From: Linnemannia elongata
Lineage: Eukaryota > Mortierellomycota > Mortierellomycetes > Mortierellales > Mortierellaceae
Direction of reading: 5' to 3'
Length of the DNA stretch: 64,000 nt
Assembly (NCBI GenBank): GCA_036320915.1
Contig: JAXBDG010000012.1
Coordinates: 1,104,501-1,168,500, forward strand
The translations under genes were made by a program, and so were the position numbers. Of the stretch, positions 21,961 to 33,498 are shown piece after piece. Position 1 is the stretch's first letter. Every line of letters begins with the position of its first letter. The notes beneath the pieces are model-generated. The model searched no databases. It saw only the letters and a list, made by a program, of their open reading frames with translations, and was not told where the DNA came from.

Positions 21961-22903
21961 CTCTTCGTCGTTGTTTCCCATCGAGTCGCTACTGCTTCGA
22001 ACACTGGTGTCGCAGTCTCTGTTGCTGGTTGTTATCATTATTTCAATTGCTGCAGGGGAAAGTGTCGTTGCCTGCTCCCTTGCTGAACAAAAAACAGGAA
22101 GAAAAAAAGGATAAGCCCACACACATTTCGTTTTCCGAGAGAGTATCATTCGATCTCTCCTCATCCTTCTCGTACCCCTTTACCATCCACCCCAAAGGAT
22201 CTACCCTTGCACCCACCCCAATTCGATCCATTTCCAGCCCCAAGATATTAACGTTGTTGAATGATAACAAAAAAAAAGAGCAGTCCCCTCATCCTAAAGG
22301 GCGACTGTCAGTCACACGAAAACGAGGAAGGGTACTGAAGGGGAAAAGGGCGAGGGAAGGAAGAAACTCTCCCTAAAAACGCCGTTTAGGGTAGATGATC
22401 CATCGAGTTGCTTTGGCTTGAATTATCCGCGTGTCGAGACCATCCTTCCCTTTTTTTGCACTTTTTCTCGCGTCGATAAATCCGTTTTCCCGATAAACAG
22501 TTTTCCTTGAACACCAGTTGATACTATTCTCCTAGCCGAGCAAGTCAATACACAAGCGCACGATTGCGATGATCGGTCGAGGTGACAAGGAGTCGCACAA
22601 AAAAAACGCACCTGGGGCTTGGTGGAGTAGGCACGGATGGCAGAGGCAGCAAAGGTGTTGTGGCGGGTTGCGACCTGTTGTAATTAGAAAAACACGGCAG
22701 GAAATAAAGCAAGGTTAATATCCAGACCTTTTTTTTCGTGATAACAGGTCATCCTTGAGGATGAGCAAGCGGACGAGTGAAGTTGAGGTGAAGGAAAAAG
22801 GTGAAGGCGATGGTGATGAAGATAAAAGAAAACGAAGACGAGAGGAGATGGGGTTTACCTTGGCGAGGCCAGGGAGGCGGAAAGCAGCACGGAGGGAAGC
22901 CAT
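19952..22903 (-). CDS. CIT1: mitochondrial citrate synthase (3 exons)
   Basis: Join of complement 22903-22859, 22674-22612 and 21259-19952, 471 aa. It condenses acetyl-CoA and oxaloacetate to citrate in the TCA cycle. Exons 1 and 2 encode an Arg/Ala/Ser-rich, acid-free presequence ([15 protein letters not shown], then [21 protein letters not shown]) typical for mitochondrial import. Exon 3 contains the whole enzyme: [22 protein letters not shown] (catalytic His about 307), [16 protein letters not shown] (His about 354) and [10 protein letters not shown] (Asp about 409), the three residues known from pig citrate synthase. Introns are 184 and 1352 nt, the latter with GTGCGT/AACAG sites and a 35-T run. 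The C-terminus is AKK, with no PTS1, so this is the mitochondrial form. Symbol used by analogy with yeast. Confidence 0.95.
21926..21960. repeat. 35-bp poly-T tract
   Basis: Uninterrupted T run in the long second intron of citrate synthase; on the coding strand it is poly-A. Confidence 0.95.
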
Positions 22904-23873
22904 TATGTGAGTGAGGGGAGAGGGAGGAGAGGAGATGATGAAGAAGAAAAAGAAAAGAGAAGAGAAGAGGGATGAAAGTGCGATCAGGGTTATCAATAAA
23001 AAAAAAAGGCCAAGCCGCCTGTTTTTTTGGCTGTTTGTTTTTGCTCACGGCTTCCTTCGTTCGTTCTTTGCACAATCTCGGTCGGGGTGAGGTGTCGGTC
23101 CGTTGTCTGTCCGTCGTGCGATGGTTTTTTTACAGTAAGGAAGTTGTTATTGTTTTTTCGTCAAAGAAAGAAGAAGGACGACGAGGACAATGATGCGATT
23201 GAATGATTGAATGGCTGAGAAAAGTAATGTAGGACTTTTAAACAATGGTCGGACATTTCTTTTTTCTTTATTTACTTCCCTTTCTTTCTGAGCAAAGTTA
23301 GACAAGCCCTGTCTTGATAACGGAGGCCTCACAAAATGACGTTTGCTTATTTTTGCGACTAGTCAATGGCTACTGTATTGTTCGCTCTTCTGTTCAACTG
23401 GCGGTGGCAGATTGAACGATGATAATGTTGAAGGGAATGGGAGGTCTAGTTAATAAAGCAGGGCAACAGTTGTTATCAACGGCCGCCTCATCGGCAAATA
23501 TTCTGCCCTTTTATTTTCTCTACTTCTTCTACTCCTTTCCCGCTCACTCGCTCTTTCTTAATCGCACCTCCATCCTCGCTCTTTCTTTGGCTTTACCTTC
23601 GTATTCGTTCTCTTTCTTCACTGCCATCACGGAATGCACGTTTGTGTACACCACACGGTCAAGATAGGACACATGCGACATGCTTCAAGAAGGAACACTC
23701 CAGCAAATACAGAAAATTGAAGCTAAAAAAAAGAAGATTTTGATAGAAAGGCAAAAAAAACAAACCTACTAAGGAGTGGCACAAAGCAAATATCGACACT
23801 CTCTCTCAACACACACAATGCATACACACACACAGACTTATCCTCCCCCCCGCAATTGACCATATTGGGCCAT

Positions 23874-23924
<51 letters not shown>

Positions 23925-26272
23925 AGCAGTAATTTTTGAAGGACACAATTGCCCTGGGACAAAGCAACAATCAAGTACAAAACGGCCTGGTTCTTTTGAA
24001 GGTATTATTAAAGAAAGAAATACCTGGGTTGCAGTTGGATCATGAAGACAACACTTCAATTGACGACAGTAACGGACGAAAGGGGGGGGGGGGGGGGGGG
24101 CGAATACATGAAACGAGACATAGCTACTCTTTCAGTTTCCACCTTCCCTTTCTCCCACAATGGCTCGCAAAGGAAAAGAAGAAAAAAAAAGATGTAGATT
24201 TGAGGTATGCGGAATGCACCTAAGGGTGGTGTCCGAATAACACATGAAAATGCAAACAAACAAAAAAATGTTCCAACGGACACCCAGACAATGCACATGC
24301 TCCATAGCCCACACAACCCACGCGTGCATCAAATTGGTTCAAAGAAGTCCCCTTTTTTCTTTTTTTCTTTTTCTCTTTTGCTACTTCCTTTCCTAACGGT
24401 CGTCCTGTGTCCTTCCTCCCATGACTTGTCGCCTCAATTGAAAATAAAATCCAGCCAGGTTGGTTGATGAATCGTGTACGTCTTGATCGAAAAGCGACAT
24501 GGCACTGTAACAGTGACCGCACCAGAGACCACTGGAAAATCAGGCACAGGCAAGGCCGACCAAGAATCAAAGAGCCAGCCAGGCAGAAGGCACAGGCACA
24601 CAAGCACACAGAAGGAGGGAAAATGGGAGCAGAGTGAGCAGACTAAAGTGTAAGCAAGAAGGGTGTATGGCGTGGAAAAGAGTCTGGGGAAACCATAAAA
24701 AAAAAGAGCGGGGTAAACACTGGCCCCCAAAAGGAAATGCCGATCGAGTGCACAGTGCTGGTCCTGTATTGGCTGTCTGTATTTGTGCAGATGAGATGTA
24801 CCTTTCTGGCAATTCATTCTCGCTTCTATTGAATGATGATAAGAGAAACGACTTGAAAGTTGAAGGTACTAGTACTATAACAGAGAGTGGCAAACCGGCA
24901 AAGGCACAAACAGCAACTAAGCCTCAGTGACAGAAAGGGGCATTTTCAGGCACGCAAATTTGGTTTACTACTATCACTCATGAATGAAAAGAGCTGTAAC
25001 ACGACCGCAACAATAGGCAGGGTGAGAGATGGGGGTGATAAAGTGTCTGGCGCCAGGAGGGGTAGGGTGGTTATGTATCCCGCGTAAGGTACCCCACCTC
25101 TTAGATCATCTTGCGGGGCTTGCTCTAGTTCTACATACATAGACTGCATCCCCGCCAGACTAGGAATTGCATGTCGTTACAATCACCTCCTTTACGGCCG
25201 CCTCAATTGTTCACCCTTGCTGCCACTCACTCTCTCGTTCTCTCACTCTTACTCTCCCATACACTCACCCAACTTCTCTCTGGATGTCCACGTTGTATCA
25301 GAGTTCATTCTCCGATGGGGCTTCTTCCAGGCAGTAAATAAATGTCGGGTAAAAATCATAAGGAGAAGAGGAGATGAAGGCGCCACGACTAGAGTCTCTA
25401 CTCTGGTGTCACCGTACCCTATTCCCTGCAACTTCTCTACATCCGCACATGTTGTGTCGTGTCTGGCGAGCTTGAGGGTTCTCTGTTCTCTTTTTTTTTT
25501 TTTTTTTTTTTTTTGTCTTCTCAAATGTCTTATTTAGGGTCCTGCTTGGATGGTTTGGTTGCAAGAATTGCGAGTGTTTATTGGTGGTTGAGCATCCAAT
25601 AGCTGCAGCGCACTGGGAAGTTTTTTGTGCACCCTTCGTAGAATAGTGTTACAAAAGTGGTAACGGTATCGAATAATGGTGATTATGAGTATTGAGTAGA
25701 GTGAGTTCACTCCAAGCCTGATGAAGGGACAATAAGCTACTTGGAGACTCCTCGAGGGATTGTTTAGGAGGAAATGTCCAGCAGGACTTTGACAACCCCT
25801 TAATTATCAAATGCTGGCCAATGGCGATGTCCCTGGATTTCGCTTTCTGCCTTAAAACCATTATTATCTCTGTCTGAGGGTCTGTCCTTCTGGACTCTCT
25901 CTCTGGTCACACCCATACACACGCCCCCTGTCACTCATCTCATTCACTTCGCTCTCAACAACAACAACAACAGCAATAATAACAACAACAACAACAACAA
26001 CAGCAATAACAACAACAACAACAACAAATAACAACGACGGCAACCACGAAAAAACCTAAAGCAAAGAAAGAAAAAGTCCATCGTTCTCCTTCTTTCCTTT
26101 TCTTTCCTTTTCTTTCCTTTTTCCTTTTTTTCCCTTTCCTTTCCCTTTTCTTTCTTTTTTCTTTTTTCTTTTTTCTTTTTTTTTTTTTTTCCTTTTTTTT
26201 CTTTCCCCCCTTCCCTATTTCCTTTCCTGTATCCTCCCTCGCTTCATTCCATCACACCAACAACTACAAGCA
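22904..26272. other. 3.4-kb divergent intergenic region
   Basis: Between citrate synthase (-) and the CaMKK-like kinase (+). It contains an (AAC)n tract at 23874-23923, a G run near 24080-24100, a T run near 25491-25514, and a CAA-rich then CT-rich leader at 25955-26270 before the kinase ATG. Open frames at 24634-24930 and 25649-25861 have no splice context or motif. I see no supported gene. Confidence 0.5.
23874..23923. repeat. AAC trinucleotide repeat
   Basis: About sixteen consecutive AAC units in intergenic DNA. Confidence 0.9.
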
Positions 26273-26898
26273 ATGGACAACGGGCCCCCTCTCCTTCAAC
26301 AGCACCCAGCTGCTCATCCAACAACAACCGCCTCCGATACTACTTCTCTCCAGACCAACAGCAACAACGACAACAACAGCGCGACAGGTGCTGCTTCACT
26401 AGCACCCCCAGTAACCTTGGACGACGGATACTTGCCCTTGGATGGGTCCACAACCACGACTCTATCTTTCGAGAGCGGCATCCACCCAGCATTGACCACA
26501 ACAGAAATCGCCTCGGCCAACGCCGATATAGCCGACCAGCTTGCCAAGCAGCTTGCCAACCAACAGACTACCGTCCTCACCGAAACCCTCTCCTCCTTCA
26601 CCTCTAACCGGTCCAGTATCTACAATGGCACCAGCTACAGCAATAGCAACAGCAACAACAACAACCTCCTCTCAACCTTTTCCTCAACCACCTCGTCCGC
26701 ATCAAGACGGAGCTCGATGCAGCTGTCCAAGGTGGAGGTCAGAGAGACCCTGGACGCCTCCTTGACAGAAAACGCGGACGGGTTCCATCAATTGAAGCAG
26801 TACATCCTTATCAAGGAGATCGGAAAGGGTGCCTTTGGAAAGGTTCACCTTGCCCAGGACGAGAACACCAACATTCGCTACGTAAGTCTCTCTCTTTC

Positions 26899-26931
<33 letters not shown>

Positions 26932-29900
26932 GGGCAGAGTTCACAAAAGGGATAATCATCGACAATTGCGTGCCTGGTTCTCTTTTCGGATTACCTTGAG
27001 TTCTGTTTATGCTTTTGTACTTCAGGCGTGATTTAATACGAACAAAAAATCATGGAAAAAAAAAGTTACTGAACCAAAACGAAAGCCATTAACGCTGCTT
27101 CCTTATTCACCGTAATCCTGCTTCAATTATTCATTACACAAAGGCCGTAAAAGAGTTCAGCAAGTCCAAGCTGAGAAAAAAGGACAAGGCGAACCTGTTC
27201 AAACTGGGACCCCGTGGCAGAGGACGTGGACGGAGAGGACCCGAAGCACCCAGCCCATTGACAAGCGAATCGTCTCCTCTTGACTTGATCCGCGGAGAGG
27301 TTGCCATCTTGAAGAAACTCCACCATCCCAACATCGTCAAGCTGTACGAGGTTCTGGACGTATCTGCAGAGGACTCAATGTACATGGGTAAGTCGGAGCT
27401 CTTTCTGCATAAATAATATTCACAGTGCTCCGAAGCCAATGAAGGCGGCGCAGGAATACAAATGGAAAATTAGGGAGTCAGGGAAGAGCAGGGAAAGGGA
27501 AAGGGCATGACAGGCGAACGAAGGAAGGAGAAGCAGGGAGTGAGTGTGGAGATTGGTTTTTGTCTTTTGAGACCCTGACCTTCACCGTGACCCTGACATC
27601 CCACCAACCAAGCCATGGTCTGATGTAGAGTTCTTCCGGCCTCAATTGATGCGGAAAAGGAAAGGGGGGCTTGTGTTGGGAGGAAAAAAAAGAAGAAAGA
27701 CTTTGCTCTCTTGCTGTCGTGCTGTATAGTCTCGCACCCACTCTCCACTCACGCTGTTGACGCCTGCTGTCTGTTCTCTTTTTGGTCCGCACCCCCTTAT
27801 TTTGCATGAATGGAGCACGGAATCACGCCTTGGGAACACAAACCTCTCAATTTTATTTCCGTATTCCACACTCACCTCTTTGTTTTATTTCATTCTCTCC
27901 TCTCGTATTTAGTGTTCGAGTACTGCGAGAAGGGTGTCTTAATGCCAGTGTCATTGACGGAAAAGTACGAGAATGTTTTCTCTGACGCCGAATGCCGCGA
28001 TGTATTTCAGCAGATGATCCTCGGCATCGAATACCGTAAGACGGCCGTACCCACATCTTCTCGGTACTTGTTATTCTATCCGTCGGCTATATGTTTGCCT
28101 ATTCCCTAAAGTCTCACCTGTCTCCTCATTTTTTTTCCATTCACCTCTTCTTGATAATAGTCCACGAGCACGATATCATCCATCGGGACATCAAACCCGA
28201 CAACTTGCTGCGATCAGGAGACGGAACGGTCAAGATTGTGGATTTTGGCGTGTCAGAAATGTTCAACAAAAAGGGCGATGACCTGACAAAAAAGTCGGCG
28301 GGAAGCCCTGCCTTCATGGCACCCGAGCTCTGCCGACACGACCATGGAGAGGTCTCTGGGCGTGCCACAGACGTTTGGTCTATGGGCGTCACCCTCTACT
28401 GTATCCGCTACGGAACTCTCCCTTATGTCTCCGAGTCCATCCTTGAGATGCATCGTGTGATTCGGGAGGAGGATTACCAGATCCCGAACGAGGAGACGGA
28501 GGATCCGCTTTTTGTTACGTTGATCCGCAAGTTGTTGGAAAAAGATCCCGCCAAGCGTATCACCATCGAGCAACTCCGCGTACGTTGTTTTCTTATGTTG
28601 GCTGTCTTTATATCAATTTTGTTGTCAGTGCGAGTGATGATTTGCCACATGTAATACTAATAGCCTCATTGTGTATCTGATGTAGACGGACCCTTGGGTG
28701 ACCAACAACAACAGAGAGCCATTGATTTCCAAGGACGAGAACACCGCCAACGCTGTCACAGAGGTCACCGAGGAGGATCTTCGCAGCGCTGTCCAAAAGA
28801 TTAGCAGCCTCGCGACTGTGGTATGTCCAAGCTCTCAGTATCGATCTTCTTACTTCAAATACTCTGGCACGACCTTCGAGCAGGATCTGGAGAGCACGGA
28901 TATTGTTCTGTAGCTCATCATGCTTTTTATTTTTCTCGCGTTGGTTATATAATGATTTTAGATCAAGGCGATTGCCAGACTGAAGCGTGGTATCAAGAGC
29001 CCTGCATCTCGCCCCATCAACGCAACGGCTGTTCTACAGAGTTTCGAGAGCACCATCAGTGATAGGATGCAGGATGCCGACGAAGGTGCTACGCCTGCTG
29101 CAGCGCCTATTGTCGCACCCAGCTCAGAAAACACCACCGCCACCACCACCAGGACTTCCAGTGCCACGGAGAGCAACAAGATCAGTCTGGAGGGTTCAAT
29201 GAACGATGTTTCACTGCAGGAGGGCACTAAGCCTGCAGGCTCTGAGCAAAAGTCCGAGGAAAAGGTTGAAGCGAAGGAGGCTGTGGAGGAGAAGCCTGCC
29301 GACGAAGACCCACAGGGATACCAGGTATGCGACTTTGAAACGGGAATGTGTTACTGGGTCCCAGCCAAGAAGTCTCCTGACTCTACCACAACACCTACAC
29401 CTACACCTACACCTGCAGCCGAGCCAGCTGTCACCGCCCTAGCCGCTGATGTTGTTACATCTGCTGAAGTTGTCAAGGAGGAAGCTGTCAAGGTGGACGC
29501 CAAGGAGGATAAAATGGAGGTACTCGTCAAGGAAGATGAGAAGAAGGAGGAGGTGACTCTTGCACCCCCTGTAGAGATCACGACGACAGCACCTGCAGAG
29601 GACAAGGAAATCGAAACTTCAACAACGACGACGGCCACGAGTACGACAAAGAACAAGAAAGATGTGGCAGAGACGGGTGCTGAACAGGATGGATACCAGG
29701 TTTGCGATTTTGAGACTGGAGTGTGCTATTGGGTCCCTGCCAAAAAGGCCAAGGTGGATCCTGAGCAGTCAACGTCAGCGCCTGAAGTAGCAGAAGAGAC
29801 AGAAAAGGACGAGACGACAAAGGTTACAGAGTCAGTGGTGGAGGCGGCAGTGCCATCTTCGCCTGCTTCGGGGCTGGACCCTGGACGGATGACGGAGGAG

Positions 29901-30053
29901 GCTGGTAGTGGAGCAAGGACACCTGTGTCTGGATCTGGATCTGGATCGCCGAGTGGACGGTCGCCGTCGCCTTCTCCTGGATCGTTGAACCCGGGCCCAC
30001 GGTTGGTTGGCAAGCTGTCGAGAGATCGTCTTGCTATGTTTGAGAACTCATAA
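26273..30053 (+). CDS. CaMKK/Ssp1-like kinase, probable upstream AMPK kinase (6 exons)
   Basis: Join 26273-26881, 27144-27387, 27913-28035, 28161-28579, 28686-28820 and 28962-30053, 873 aa; all five introns keep phase. A 175-residue Ser/Thr/Asn-rich N-terminus precedes the kinase domain (about 178-470): GKGAFGKV loop, AVKEF lysine 206, EVAILKKLHHPNIV, HRDIKPDN (Asp335), DFG (353-355), GSPAFMAPE and the closing TDPWVT. Between the lysine and the C helix lies an Arg/Gly/Pro-rich insert (GPRGRGRGRRGPEAPSP), matching the RP insert of CaM-kinase kinases. Fungal relatives (Ssp1, Sak1/Tos3/Elm1) phosphorylate the AMPK activation loop in glucose and stress signalling; that role is inferred. The acidic, Lys/Glu-rich tail carries the motif YQVCDFETGxCYWVPAKK twice (about 630 and 754). 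Confidence 0.92.
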
Positions 30054-30662
30054 GCAAAACCAGCTCGCTAGGGAAGCGGGAAGAGAAAGAAATAAAGGCG
30101 GGTGGGACTACTTTGCCTGTGAATGCTTAGGGCCAGCGATGCTGCTGTTTTTTTGACCGACCCCCCGCTGTTTGTTCTCAGAGATGCCATGCATTCTATA
30201 CATTATCTCACATCCTTTGTCACGTATGTGTTTACGTGAAAATGATTTTAACAAAGGATCAAGAAAAGGCGACCATAGTCCATTGTCGCGTCGACCTTTG
30301 CCAAAGCAGCAAGTAAATAAGGATTATTTGGTTGATAAATATCAGCGTATGTATTAATACTCAAAGGTTTTTGGCACTTGAGTAAAGGGGAAAAAAAAAG
30401 ACTATGAACAAGAACGAGGAGGAATGCAGGTTGAAAATGCAAATGGGGCAATGCGAATAAAAAAAAAAAAGCAAAAAAGCAACTGTAACGAAAAATATGA
30501 AGAAATATATATGAGTTTGTTTGTGTGAAGCAGTTGAAGCTTCGGGGTGGGTTGGGCCAACATGTCAATGTCGACCCTGGTATCCTTTGGGTGGGGTGTG
30601 GGGGGGTTTTTTTTATGTGTCCGTTCCTTGTCCATGTTAACGAAAACGCGTTTTCTCTTTTT
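30054..30662. other. convergent intergenic region
   Basis: Between the stops of the kinase (+) and phosphoglycerate dehydrogenase (-). GAAATAAAGG at 30089-30098 is a likely kinase polyadenylation region. No gene seen. Confidence 0.6.
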
Positions 30663-33498
30663 TTAGTAGAGGACGCGGGTAACGATGTTGGTGGGGGTCT
30701 CGCTGACACGTCTGTAGATGTCCTGAATCTGCTCGGGTGTAACGTCCGAGATATCGGCCATGAGGTAAGCAATCTTGCCCTTGGAGTCCGAGAACTGCTT
30801 GTCGACGTTGTGCTCGGCAAGGATGTTGGTAATCCTGAGGAGAACTCCGGGGACGTTGGCGTGGGTGTAGCAGAGACGGATCGAGTTCTCCTGGTCGTCG
30901 CGGATGGCGCGGAGGTCGACCTCGGGGAAGTTGACGGCGCCAATGGAGGTGCCGCTGTTGATGAACTTGATCAGGGCCTGGGAGACCTCGACACCGATCA
31001 TCGACTGGGCCTCCTCGGTCGAGCCTCCGATGTGGGGGGTGAGAAGGGTGTTGGGGCAGCCGACGAGCTCGGACTCGAAGAACTTTCCATTGGCAGCGGG
31101 CTCCTTGGGGAAGACATCGACAGCAGCGCCGCCGAGGTGGCCGGAGCGAAGCGCCTTGGCAAGGGCAGGGATCTGAACAATGGTGCCACGGGAGGCGTTG
31201 ATGAGGAACGAACCCTGCTTCATCTGGTTGAGCTCGTTCTCGCCAATCATGTTCTTAGTATCCTCGGTCTCGGGGACGTGGAGGGTGACAAAGTCAGCTT
31301 CGGTGAGGAGGTCCGAGAGGGTGTTGACCTGCTTGGAGGTACCAAGGGGCATCAGGGGGACAACATCGTAGAAGAGAACACGCATACCCATCGACTCTGC
31401 GAGAACCGACAGCTGCGAACCGATATGACCATATCCGACAATTCCTAATTAAGTGGAAATAAGGAGAGAGAGAAAGGCATGAGAACGTTAGGAGTCATGT
31501 TTGTATAGAGTTGACTATTAACACAATAGGGAAGAGAGACAAGTGGTTGTAGGGAAGGAGTAGGGAGTCCAGCTCGATCGAGGTATCTGTATGTGTAAGG
31601 TGCCTTGTTTTGTCCTTCCTTTTTTTTCTCTTGGTGCCTTTTTTTTGTCTTTTGTTTTTTTATCATCCAGGTTGAGTTGGCCGGTCGGTCGTTGACAAAG
31701 CAACAGGATCTTATCGGCCTTTTCCTCAATTGCTCTCCAGCTCTCTTTCCCAAGGAAATGAAGGAAGGGGTAGGGAGAAGCAAAGGGGGAGCTGCCATCT
31801 TGAGAAGTAAAAAAAAACGATTGTCGAGCGTGCGAAAATGTGCGCAGTGCACTGTCTGTCTGTTTCACTGGCGGCTCTTTTTTTTTTTTTCCTTTTTTTT
31901 TGTTGTCGAAGCTGGTGGTGTTAAGTTATTTGCTTTGCTGCTTGCACAGATCAATGGTTGCGATCTGTCGCCTGTATAGAATGGCTCCACCAAACATCCC
32001 AATAATCTCACAGGTCTAAAAGAAAAGAAGCAGCTACAACATCGAAAAAAAAAACTTACCGAGAGTCTTGCCACGGATCTCATAGCAGTTGGCCGAGACC
32101 TTGGACCAGACACCATCGTGCATCTCCTTGTTACGATCACCCAACTGTCTGGACAAGAGGACAATCTCGGCAATGACGAGCTCAGCAACCGATCGCGAGT
32201 TGGAAAAGGGTGAGTTGAAGACGGCGATACCCTTGGAAGCGGCGTGCTCGAGATCGACCTGGTTGGTACCGATACAGAAACATCCAATGACACCCAATTT
32301 CTCGGCGGCATCGAGGACCTTCTTGGTCAACTTTGTCTTGGAGCGGATACCGATGCAGTGCACATCCTTGATCTTGGCAATCAGATCTTCCTCGCCCAGG
32401 GCCTTTGCGAATGTCTCGACCTAGTGGTAAAATAGAGGATGGGATGGAAAGGTGGAGTTTATGAGTGGTAAGTTTTTTTTGTTGTCGTTGTTGTTATGCA
32501 TTAGGAAGGAAGGAAGGAAGGAAGGCGGTTGATAATAGAGAGAACAAAGTAAACTGAGGACAGAGTAGATCGACTCGTATTGCTTTCTAATCTGGTCCTC
32601 CTTTTGTGCATGTGTGTCGTTGTGGTCGTTTTCATGTGCGAGAGCATCGATAGTGTGTTGCTTTTCTTTGTGTAATCTCCTTCCTTTTTTCCCCAAAGGA
32701 AATAAAGGAGGCGGCATTATTCTTCCTTAGTATCCTTTTAGATCCAAAAACAAATAAACAAGCACAACACTGACAATCAAAAACAAACAAACAAACAAAT
32801 AGCGTGGCAAGGGCAAAGCAAAGTGAACTAACTAAGCATCGCTCCCACTTTTATCATTATGAACGAGATAACAGAAACATCCTGCTTTTTGTAGCCTTCC
32901 CTTGTCTCCTGATATCTGTATCCATGTCAAAAGAGTCCAGGTTTTTTTTTGTCTGTTCCCCTTGTCACTTCAGTTCTTTGATGCAATTGCTTCCAGAAAG
33001 AACCGCCATAAAATAAATTTTAAAAAAAAGAGTTCCAAAAAAACGATAAAAAAAAGAATAATAATCAAGACATAAAAACTTTACCTGGTAGCCCTGATCG
33101 CGGAGGGCAGAGACGGCGGTCTCGTTGACGTTCTCGAGCAACAAGATCTTGATGTTGGCGGTGTTGAAGGGCTTGAGGACCTTGGCCTTCTTGGCCGAAC
33201 CACCCACAGATCCCTGACGCTCTCTTGTAACCACAGGAGTCGATGCTGATGACGAACCCTCAGGGATTAATGCAGGACCGGCAATGATAGGACCTGAAGC
33301 CGAAGTCGCAGTGGCGATGGACTGGACAGGTGTAGAGTTGGTGGAGGGCATGATGCAGGAAGAAGAGGAGGAGGATGGTATAGTTGCGGTGGTAGTAGGG
33401 GTGGAGGGGACTGAGAATGTGGAGAAGGGCGGATGAGTCCTGGTGGAGAAGTGAAAAGGCGAGGAAGGTGTTGGAGGAGAGGATGGAGAAAAGTTCAT
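30663..33498 (-). CDS. SER3: 3-phosphoglycerate dehydrogenase, serine biosynthesis (3 exons)
   Basis: Join of complement 33498-33085, 32420-32060 and 31444-30663, 518 aa from the first ATG. It oxidises 3-phosphoglycerate with NAD, the first step of serine synthesis. Visible parts: substrate-domain start IKILLLENVNETAV, NQVDLEHAASKGIAVFNSPFSNSRSVAE, Rossmann loop GIVGYGHIGSQ (259-269), INASRGTIV, DVFPKEP, the catalytic-His motif TPHIGGSTEEAQ, and a C-terminal ACT domain (HANVPGVLLRITNILAEHNV) that in relatives binds serine. Introns are long, 664 and 615 nt. The first 49 residues are Ser/Thr/Pro-rich; a TATA box lies only 33 bases before the first ATG, so translation may start at Met50 (33351), giving 469 aa, the length of yeast Ser3. 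Symbol by analogy with yeast. Confidence 0.94.

Noticed and set aside
21786..22376. 196-codon frame inside the long citrate synthase intron
   Set aside because: Runs through a 35-T tract as polyphenylalanine; no domain, opposite to the host gene.
24634..25087. Two overlapping plus-strand frames in the citrate synthase/kinase spacer
   Set aside because: Lengths expected by chance at this base composition; no motif, start context or exon partners.
30525..31448. 307-codon frame antisense to phosphoglycerate dehydrogenase
   Set aside because: Shadow frame without recognisable motif.
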